Assembly (NCBI GenBank): GCA_021846945.1
Contig: JAJZVZ010000045.1
Span: 1-32,326 of the forward strand
From: Acidobacteriota bacterium
Lineage (GTDB): Bacteria > Acidobacteriota > Terriglobia > Terriglobales > Acidobacteriaceae
DNA: 32,326 nucleotides
Direction: 5' to 3'
The notes under the pieces were generated by a model. That model ran no database searches. It had not been told where the DNA came from and saw only the letters and a program-made list of their open reading frames with translations. Positions within the stretch are counted from its first letter, which is position 1. Each line of letters opens with the position of its first letter. Positions 25,518 to 32,326 of the stretch are shown one piece after another. The translations under genes and the position numbers were made by a program.

Positions 25518-26122
25518 AGCCCAGCCCGCGTGTCGCTGATTGTGTGAGCGATTCCTTCGCCTGTAACCCTTGAGCTGTCGGCCAATCTTCACTGAGGTCG
25601 TTCGCCATGTCTTTGCCATCCCCTGTCAGGCGCCTATCGCCTGTGGGACCGAGTGAATTGGGAGCATTCCGCCCCGCATCCCTCCGGCCACGTCCTGCGG
25701 CAAAAACGCCGTTATGGCGGGCGCTTTTCCGTGCTTGCTCTGGAATCGCGCATGCGCTTCAATTCCTTCAAGATGCGGGCATTGGTTACGCGACTGCACA
25801 CTTCAGGGGAAGGGGCATCCCGGGGGTTCCAAAAGGCATCTATATTGATTGCAATTGGTCCCTTCATTGGAGGCCGCAGGGAACGTTGAAAGTCACCTTG
25901 CGTAAGGAATCTTTGCATAGAGAGGTTCATCGTCTCTCGCCGAAACTGAAACGATCTCGGGGAACGTCCTATGAAGACGTAGATCGATTCGGAAGATCCA
26001 GAGTTTTTCCGAACACGATGAGATTCAATCAATCTGCCGCTTCACCCTATCCGTGCTATTCCCCATTCAACACACGCACCGGAAGACGAAAGCGAACTGT
26101 TGTCACCAGGAGCCAGCCCAAA
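25518..26122. other. long non-coding region upstream of the second RND operon
   Basis: The frame of the adaptor gene is open through much of this stretch but its translation has no recognisable sequence. It ends with a good start and ribosome site at 26123, so I leave the upstream part as non-coding. It contains a small hairpin CAGGCG-CCTAT-CGCCTG (25627-25643). No convincing promoter hexamer pair was found. Confidence 0.5.
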
Positions 26123-27409
26123 ATGTACAAGCACGCCCTCACAACCGTAGCCGCTGTAGTGGCATTGTGCGCCCCACTGACCATGACCGCCTGTCACTCG
26201 GGTAACGGCAGCTCAAGCGCCGCACGTGCCGCCACGATTCCCTCCGCTCAAGTCGCAGTCGCGCACCGCGGCGATATCACCCAGGTCCTCACGCTGGCCG
26301 GGCAGTTCCAACCCTACCAGGTGGTCGACGTGCACCCCAAAGTAAGCGGTTACATGGTGCGCATCAATGTCGACATCGGCGACATCGTCCACGCCGGCCA
26401 GGTACTGGCAGTGCTTGAAGTGCCGGAACTGAACGCGCAGTTGCAGCAGACAATCTTCCAAGTGCAGCAGAGTCAGCAGGAAATCGCGCGCGCCCAGAAC
26501 GAAATCAGCCGCACTGAAGCGTTGGACGTAGCCCTGCACAAAGAGGCGGTCCGCTTGCAGAAGGCCGCAGCCACGCGTCCCGGTTTGATCGCGCAACAGG
26601 AAATTGACGATGCAGTCGCCAAGGATCTCTCGGCGCAGGCGCAAATCGATGCCGCCAAGGCGGCCATGGCGGCCGCGCAGGAGCACGCGAACTCGGCGCG
26701 CGCCGATAACCAGCGCGTGCAGGCCCTCGAAGACTACACCAAAGTGACGGCTCCCATCGACGGCGTGGTGATTTGGCGCTACGCAGATACGGGCGCGCTG
26801 ATTCAGGGCGGCACCAACTCTGACAGCCAGGCCCTGCCGATCGTTCGGCTCTCGCAAAGCGGACTCCTGCGCCTGCGCGTCCCCGTCCCCGAGGACGACG
26901 TGGATTTCGTCCACCTCGGCGACATCCTCAAGGTGCGCGTCGATGCTGTCAACCGCTCCTTTGACGGCAAGGTCGTCCGGTTCACGCGCAACTTGAACTT
27001 CGAAACCCGCACCATGGAGACCGAAGTCGACGTGGAAAACAAAGATCTCGCCCTTGATCCCGGCATGTACGCCTACACCATGCTGCAATTGGGGCAAGCC
27101 AAGAATGTGGTGACGATTCCCGTCAATGCTCTGGAACTGAACGCAAAGAATCAGAAAACGGTGTATGTGCTCGACAGCAACAATCGCATTCACATTCGCC
27201 CTGTAACGGTAGGGATTGAAGGGTCGCAACTGGCAGAGGTCAAAAGTGGCCTTCAGCCGGGAGAACGGGTGATCCTCGGCGGACAGGACAATTACCAGGA
27301 TAACGAGGAGGTCAACCCAATTCTTGCATCATCTCCGGCCTCGGAGACCGTGCAGAAGTCCGGTGGCGAGATCGACATGGACGCCGATTCAAACGGAGGT
27401 AATCAGTAG
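26123..27409 (+). CDS. RND efflux periplasmic adaptor lipoprotein
   Basis: This 428-aa adaptor begins with a lipoprotein-like signal (VVALCAPLTMTAC, Cys24). It continues with the lipoyl half VHPKVSGYMVRINVDIGDIV, a coiled coil (about 100-195) rich in Gln and Ala, the second lipoyl half VTAPIDGVVIWRYADTGA, a beta-barrel domain and a membrane-proximal domain (VVTIPVNALELN). AGGAG at 26108-26112 fixes the start; reading further upstream would add about 170 residues without family resemblance. Its stop overlaps the pump start by one base. Confidence 0.92.
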   Translation: MYKHALTTVAAVVALCAPLTMTACHSGNGSSSAARAATIPSAQVAVAHRGDITQVLTLAGQFQPYQVVDVHPKVSGYMVRINVDIGDIVHAGQVLAVLEVPELNAQLQQTIFQVQQSQQEIARAQNEISRTEALDVALHKEAVRLQKAAATRPGLIAQQEIDDAVAKDLSAQAQIDAAKAAMAAAQEHANSARADNQRVQALEDYTKVTAPIDGVVIWRYADTGALIQGGTNSDSQALPIVRLSQSGLLRLRVPVPEDDVDFVHLGDILKVRVDAVNRSFDGKVVRFTRNLNFETRTMETEVDVENKDLALDPGMYAYTMLQLGQAKNVVTIPVNALELNAKNQKTVYVLDSNNRIHIRPVTVGIEGSQLAEVKSGLQPGERVILGGQDNYQDNEEVNPILASSPASETVQKSGGEIDMDADSNGGNQ

Positions 27410-30400
27410 TGCCAAAGTTTGCCCTGAAGTTCCCCTACTTCATTCTCATGCTGTGTCTGATCGTGGCGCTGGTCGGCACCGTCACCGTGACACGCATGCC
27501 TGTGGACCTTTTTCCATCGATCGATATGCCGGTCGTCGTCGTAGCGACGTTTTATAACGGCATGCCGCCGGAGCAAATCGAAGCGGATATCACCGATACG
27601 TTTGAGCGCTTCTTCACCCTGGCCGCCAACGTGGATCATAGCGAGTCGCGCTCCCTGACCGGCGTAAGTCTGATCAAGATGTACTTCAGGCCGGGCACTG
27701 ATCCAAACGCAGCACTGAGCGATGTGGCCAATCTGGCTATGGCTGACCTGCGGCGACTGCCACCCGGCACCTTGCCTCCCGTGGTGCTGGGCTTGTCCGC
27801 TTCCACACAGCCGGTATGCCTCGTCACGCTCGAAGGAAAAGGACTGAACGAAACCGCGCTCAAGGATCTGGCCCAGTTTCAGGTCCGCAACCAGATCTCT
27901 TACGTGAAGGGAGCATCCGTACCGCAGCCGTTCGGCGGAACCTACCGGCAAATCCAGATCTACGTAGATCCTCTCAAACTTGAAGCGCACGACATGAGCC
28001 TGGACGACGTCGTAAACTCGGTCAACTCTTCCAACCTGATTCTGCCCGCCGGCGACGTGCGCATCGGAGACAAAGATTTCAACATCTATGCCAACAGCCA
28101 GTTCCCCGATGCCAAGTCGATGAACCAAATGCCGCTGAAATCTAACGGCAACTCATCGGTATTGGTCTCCGACATCGGCAAGGCTGAGGATTCCGGCGCG
28201 CTGCAATACAACATCGTGCGTATCGATGGACAAAGATCTGTCTACGTCCCCGTCTTCAAGCAGGGCGGAGGAAGTAATACGATCGAAATCGTTGATGGCA
28301 TGAAGGAGGCCGTCAAGAATCTCGTCGATGTTCCATCATCACTCAAAACAGCCGTCGTCTTCGATCAATCAATCTTCGTCAAACTTGCCATTAAGAACCT
28401 GATCAAGGAAGCATCGATCGGTCTAGGTTTGACCGGAATCATGATTCTGATCTTCCTTGGCAGCCCGCGCGCCACCTTCGCGGTCATGCTGTCGATACCT
28501 CTTTCAGCGCTGGTGTGTCTGCTGTTGACCAACCTCATGGGCGGGTCAATCAACACCATGATCTTAGGTGGACTGGCGCTCGCATTCTCCCGTCTCATCG
28601 ACGACTCCGTGGTCGTGCTCGAAAATATCTTCCGCTACATGGAAATGGGACACCCGCCGCATGAGGCCGCCGAAAAGGGAGGCATGGAAGTCTCCCTCGC
28701 CGTCCTGGCGGCAACCTCCACCACTTCTATCGTCTTCTTTCCAATCGCATTCCTCACCGGCATCAGCAAATATATCTTCACCCCTCTCGGACTCGGCGTG
28801 GTGCTGTCGATCTTTGCTTCCTATTTCTTCGCCATGACCGTGGTTCCGCTCTTCTGCGCCAATTTCATCCGGTTGGAAGGCCACGGCCATGGGGATGAAG
28901 GTGAGCCCGCCAAAGATAAACACACTCTGTTCCAGCGCTTTCTTGAAAAGTTCAACAATAATTTTCAGAAGTTTCTCGACGCCTACGAGAGACTCGCCTA
29001 TCGCGTACTAAAGACTCCTGCGACGACCGCGGCCGTGCTCCTAGGCGGCTTGGCCGTAACTCTGTTAGTCGTATTTCCGTTCCTCGGCCGCGCTTACTTC
29101 CCGCGCACCGATCCGGGCCAGTTCGTCATTGACGTGCACATGCCCAGCGGAACCCGCATAGAAGTAAGCAACGACTACATCGCCAAGGTAGAAAAGATCA
29201 TTCGCAGCGTGGTCAAACCCAGCGACATGGGAATGATCGTTTCGAATATCGGCGTCTATCCCGACCTTTCCTCCATCTTCACAACCAACGCTTCGATGGA
29301 CACCGCGTTCGTGCAAACCAGCCTTAAAGAGGACCACAGCATCGGCAGTTATCAGTACATGAGCATGGTTCAGGCCAAATTGTCGCGCGAAATGCCCGAG
29401 CTCTCCACATACTTCTATGCAGGCGGCCTGGTAGACGGCGTGATCAATGAAGGCCTGCCTGCTCCTATCGATGTTCAGGTCAGCTCGATGGATCTGAACA
29501 ACGCTTTTGCTCTGACCGAGAAGCTGGCGTCAAAGATCCGGGCCATGCCCAATGTCGCCGGCGTCTACATTCCGCAAAGCATGGACTATCCCGGCATCGC
29601 GTTGAATATCGACCGCGAAAAGGCCAGTCTGATCGGCCTTTCCGCTCAGGACGTGGTTGACGATGTGATTACGGCAATGACTTCAGACGGCATGATCGCG
29701 CCCAGTTACTGGATCGATCCCAAGAGCGGCAATAACTATATGGTGACCGTACAGTATATGAACCACTGGATCGATAACATGTCGATGCAGGACTTCAAGA
29801 ACATTCCTCTGCGCGGCAAACAACCACCCGGCTACGGTCCCACAGACGAAGCCGATTTCGCCGCAACCATGCCGGCAATGTTCTTTAAGAGCGACCACAG
29901 AGCGGGGTATACGCCTCTAAGTTCAGTGGCCGACGTTCAGGTCATTAATACGCCTACAGAAGTGGACCACTACCAGATCCGGCGCGTCTTCGACATCTAC
30001 GTCTCAACCAAGAGCGAGGCTTTGCAAGCTGTAGGAGGCAGAATCCACCGGCTACTGGACCACACCAAGCACGATCACAATACCATCCTGACGGTGCGTG
30101 GCGCGGTGGAAAACATGAACACGGCATTCAAGGAGTTTGGCTTGGGACTCTGCATTGCCGTTCTCTTGGTTTACCTGATCCTGATGTCGCAGTTTAAGTC
30201 GTTTATCGATCCGTTCATCATTCTGATGGCAATTCCTCCCGGCTTGGTCGGCGTCGTGTTAATCCTCACGATCACCGGAAGCACGCTCAACATCATGTCG
30301 CTGATGGGAGTCATCATGATGACCGGTATTGTGGTCTCGAACAGTATTCTGATCGTGGAGTTTGCCGGTATTCTCCACAAACAGGGTGAACCGCTGCTGG

Positions 30401-30657
30401 AAGCGGTCGTGCACTCCTGCAAGATCCGTCTGCGGCCCATTCTGATGACCTCCCTGGCAACGCTGCTGGGCATGATTCCGATGGCGCTGGGACTGGAAGC
30501 TGGCAGCGAGCAGTACGCACCATTGGCGCGCGCGGTTATCGGCGGCCTGGGCGCTTCGGTAGCCGTCACCGTATTCCTTGTTCCCGCCGTGTATCTGGTT
30601 ATTAACGGCAGGCGCGAGGCGAAAGGCGCTGTCACGGTCACGGAGGGACATGAATGA
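27409..30657 (+). CDS. RND-family efflux pump, inner-membrane transporter
   Basis: This 1082-aa pump has the AcrB-type layout. It starts with TM1 and TRMPVDLFPSIDMPVVVVAT. The first large loop has FRPGTDPNAALSDVANLA. The TM4 acid pair is Asp398-Asp399 in SRLIDDSVVVLENI. TM10 reads GIVVSNSILIVEF, with Ser977 where AcrB has Lys940. The start is a GTG whose first base is the last base of the adaptor stop TAG; GGAGGT lies 8 bases before it. It is not closely similar to the first pump in the window. The substrate is unknown. Confidence 0.93.
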   Translation: MPKFALKFPYFILMLCLIVALVGTVTVTRMPVDLFPSIDMPVVVVATFYNGMPPEQIEADITDTFERFFTLAANVDHSESRSLTGVSLIKMYFRPGTDPNAALSDVANLAMADLRRLPPGTLPPVVLGLSASTQPVCLVTLEGKGLNETALKDLAQFQVRNQISYVKGASVPQPFGGTYRQIQIYVDPLKLEAHDMSLDDVVNSVNSSNLILPAGDVRIGDKDFNIYANSQFPDAKSMNQMPLKSNGNSSVLVSDIGKAEDSGALQYNIVRIDGQRSVYVPVFKQGGGSNTIEIVDGMKEAVKNLVDVPSSLKTAVVFDQSIFVKLAIKNLIKEASIGLGLTGIMILIFLGSPRATFAVMLSIPLSALVCLLLTNLMGGSINTMILGGLALAFSRLIDDSVVVLENIFRYMEMGHPPHEAAEKGGMEVSLAVLAATSTTSIVFFPIAFLTGISKYIFTPLGLGVVLSIFASYFFAMTVVPLFCANFIRLEGHGHGDEGEPAKDKHTLFQRFLEKFNNNFQKFLDAYERLAYRVLKTPATTAAVLLGGLAVTLLVVFPFLGRAYFPRTDPGQFVIDVHMPSGTRIEVSNDYIAKVEKIIRSVVKPSDMGMIVSNIGVYPDLSSIFTTNASMDTAFVQTSLKEDHSIGSYQYMSMVQAKLSREMPELSTYFYAGGLVDGVINEGLPAPIDVQVSSMDLNNAFALTEKLASKIRAMPNVAGVYIPQSMDYPGIALNIDREKASLIGLSAQDVVDDVITAMTSDGMIAPSYWIDPKSGNNYMVTVQYMNHWIDNMSMQDFKNIPLRGKQPPGYGPTDEADFAATMPAMFFKSDHRAGYTPLSSVADVQVINTPTEVDHYQIRRVFDIYVSTKSEALQAVGGRIHRLLDHTKHDHNTILTVRGAVENMNTAFKEFGLGLCIAVLLVYLILMSQFKSFIDPFIILMAIPPGLVGVVLILTITGSTLNIMSLMGVIMMTGIVVSNSILIVEFAGILHKQGEPLLEAVVHSCKIRLRPILMTSLATLLGMIPMALGLEAGSEQYAPLARAVIGGLGASVAVTVFLVPAVYLVINGRREAKGAVTVTEGHE

Positions 30658-32084
30658 TCCTCAATATGAGAACAAAGCCGTTCCCTGCCGCGTACGCGGC
30701 CTTGCTTGCACTCTGTTTTTCTGGCGTTGTCGCAGCGCAGCGGAAATCGCTGCCTGACGCACCGCAAACCCATCTCCTCGCCTCGATCGACCAGGCCTCG
30801 ATGGCTGGCGCTCAGCATTCGGGTGCTTCGGCGGCCGGAGCCATGCCGGCCCAGCCGCCGTCAGGGGCCAGGCTCACGCTTGCTCAAGCCGAGCGCATTG
30901 CCATCCAGAACAACCCCAACATCAGCGTGGCTCGCCTGCTGGCTCTGGCGCAAGCTCAGGTGACACGGGAGGCGCGCTCGCAGTACATGCCTTTTGCAAC
31001 AAGCGATCTGACTGCCGTGGACGGCCACCGCAATGGCCGCATCACGGCAGGCACGCTCAACAGTCCCAGAGTCTTCAACAAAGCCGCCGGCGGCCTGACC
31101 GTCAGCCAATTGATTACCGACTTTGGCCGAACCCATAACCTGGTTCTCAGCGCTCGGTCCAAAGCGAAAGCCCAGCTTGAAGACGAGCGGGCCTCAGAGC
31201 TGGACATCAAGCTGACCGTCGATCAGGCCTTCTACCATGCGCTCACCGCGCAGGCGCTCCTGAAGGTGGCGCAGGAAACCGTCACGCAGCGCCAGGCTAC
31301 GGTAGACCAGGTCGGCGCGCTCACGAAATCCAATCTCCGTTCAGACCTCGATTTGAGTTTTGCGGATGTCCAGCTCTCGCAAGCCAAATTGCTACTGCTC
31401 GACGCTCAGAACCAGGCGGAGGACGCCATGGCCTCCTTCAACGACGTTCTCGGCTTTGAGCAGGAGAAACACTACAATCTGGTAGACGAAACCGCCAGTG
31501 ATCCCCAGCCGCCGCCGACAGATGCCGAGGCCCTGTTGCCGACGGCGTTTCAGCAGCGTCCCGATCTCGCGGCTTTGAATGACAATTACATGTCCGCGCG
31601 GCAATACACGACCGCTCAGCGCGACCTCTGGATGCCGACGATCTCAGCGCTGGGCGCGTTCGGTGGCGCTCCAATACGCGCCGATCATATCCAAACCTCG
31701 TGGTATGCAGCGGCGGGAGCCAATGTCGAAATTCCCGTGTTCAACGGCTTCCTCTACAACGCCCGTGAACAGGCCGCAAAGATGCGCGCCAACGCGGCCC
31801 ATGAACAGGTAAGGAACCTCCGCGATATGATCGCGCGCGACCTGCGCATTGCGGTTCTCAATTCACAAACCGCCTTCCAGCGCATCGGCGTTACACACGA
31901 AATGCTCAACCAGGCCAACTTCTCGCTCGATCTGGCGCAGGCCCGGTACAAGATCGGCCTCGGCGGCATCGTCGAATTAACTCAGGCGCAGTTGGTTCAA
32001 ACGCAGGCGCAGATCGACTACGCCACCGCGCGCTATTCCTACCAGACATCTCTGGCGGAGGTAAACTACCAGCTCGGCCAGTAA
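30654..32084 (+). CDS. TolC-like outer-membrane efflux protein
   Basis: This 476-aa protein is the outer-membrane channel of the second pump. The signal peptide ends near residue 28 (ALLALCFSGVVAAQ). Two outer-membrane efflux domains follow (LTLAQAERIAIQNNPNISVA, then LLPTAFQQRPDLAALND). The C-terminal half has LTQAQLVQTQAQIDYATARY, a helical motif usual at the end of such proteins. The ATG overlaps the pump stop (ATGA). A second ATG at 30666 is possible. Confidence 0.92.
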   Translation: MILNMRTKPFPAAYAALLALCFSGVVAAQRKSLPDAPQTHLLASIDQASMAGAQHSGASAAGAMPAQPPSGARLTLAQAERIAIQNNPNISVARLLALAQAQVTREARSQYMPFATSDLTAVDGHRNGRITAGTLNSPRVFNKAAGGLTVSQLITDFGRTHNLVLSARSKAKAQLEDERASELDIKLTVDQAFYHALTAQALLKVAQETVTQRQATVDQVGALTKSNLRSDLDLSFADVQLSQAKLLLLDAQNQAEDAMASFNDVLGFEQEKHYNLVDETASDPQPPPTDAEALLPTAFQQRPDLAALNDNYMSARQYTTAQRDLWMPTISALGAFGGAPIRADHIQTSWYAAAGANVEIPVFNGFLYNAREQAAKMRANAAHEQVRNLRDMIARDLRIAVLNSQTAFQRIGVTHEMLNQANFSLDLAQARYKIGLGGIVELTQAQLVQTQAQIDYATARYSYQTSLAEVNYQLGQ

Positions 32085-32114
32085 GAAACTATCCGTAAAT
32101 TGCCTTTCCAGGTA

Positions 32115-32138
32115 GCAGCCGCTCTCCCGAGCGGCTGC
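32115..32138 (+). terminator. hairpin at the end of the second efflux operon
   Basis: GCAGCCGCTC and GAGCGGCTGC pair perfectly over ten bases around a TCCC loop, 30 bases after the stop codon. There is no T run, so it could stop transcription only with help or protect the 3' end. Confidence 0.65.
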
Positions 32139-32326
32139 ACTGCGTTCATTCACGCCGCCCGATGCCGCTTGCAGGCCAGGATGCGCACGGTCGCCGCGGC
32201 GACCCAGTCCGGTGACGGCGCTACCTATTGGCGGACCAAGGCAATGCGCATCTTCGCAGATCGCGCTCGCATACGGAAATTCGCTCTTCCTTCAGCAAGA
32301 ACCCTCTGCAATAATCTCTTGATATG
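32139..32326. other. unassigned right end of the window
   Basis: A plus-strand frame is open from an ATG at 32180 to the window end (MRTVAAATQSGDGATYWRTK), but it has no ribosome site or recognisable sequence. I make no call. Confidence 0.3.

Noticed and set aside
25607-26122. N-terminal extension of the second adaptor gene to 600 aa
   Set aside because: The extra 172 residues lack family resemblance, while the ATG at 26123 has a ribosome site and begins a lipoprotein signal.
26213-27229. Minus-strand frame of 338 codons
   Set aside because: Antisense to the second adaptor gene, which has full domain support.

Overview
The window looks like chromosomal DNA of an acidobacterium (class Terriglobia, Acidobacteriaceae-like). 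This is an inference from protein types: an Oar-like TonB-dependent receptor with a carboxypeptidase-regulatory N-terminal domain, a LacI / Tat-exported glycoside hydrolase-like / ExuT-type MFS / SDR cluster, a secreted GH38 mannosidase and two RND efflux operons. No rRNA gene or other species marker is present.

Region 1-7.1 kb is a carbohydrate-use locus. On the minus strand is the 5' part of a TonB-dependent receptor that runs off the left edge. On the plus strand are a LacI-family repressor and an operon of three genes joined by ATGA overlaps: a Tat-exported glycoside hydrolase-like protein, an MFS transporter of the hexuronate/anion symporter type, and an SDR oxidoreductase. Three LacI-type operator sequences sharing the pattern GGAA(G/T)CG(A/T)TT(G/C)C lie upstream of the receptor, of lacI and of the hydrolase operon, so the locus reads as one local regulon. 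The right flank is a decayed tyrosine-recombinase C-terminus beside a tRNA-Pro(CGG) gene, which suggests the locus was acquired as an integrative element.

Region 7.2-13.3 kb is mostly minus strand: a small lipoprotein, a 35-aa single-span membrane peptide, a strong hairpin terminator, a large secreted GH38 alpha-mannosidase, QueF (queuosine synthesis) and a family 2 glycosyltransferase. Region 13.3-14.5 kb is sparse, with a TPR-like fragment and a double zinc-ribbon protein.

Region 14.8-21.6 kb is one tightly coupled plus-strand operon: TolC-like protein, RND adaptor, RND pump, DUF2892 membrane protein, SAM methyltransferase and a small CPxC protein. It is followed by an ECF-type sigma factor with a built-in zinc-finger domain, an OsmC-family protein, a LysR regulator and a YeiH-family exporter. 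The 20.5-25.1 kb block has a thiol/sulfur flavour (DUF2892, OsmC, LysR-YeiH). Region 25.1-32.1 kb holds a small two-span membrane protein and a second RND operon with a different gene order (adaptor, pump, TolC-like), closed by a hairpin. The last 240 bases hold no gene I can assign.
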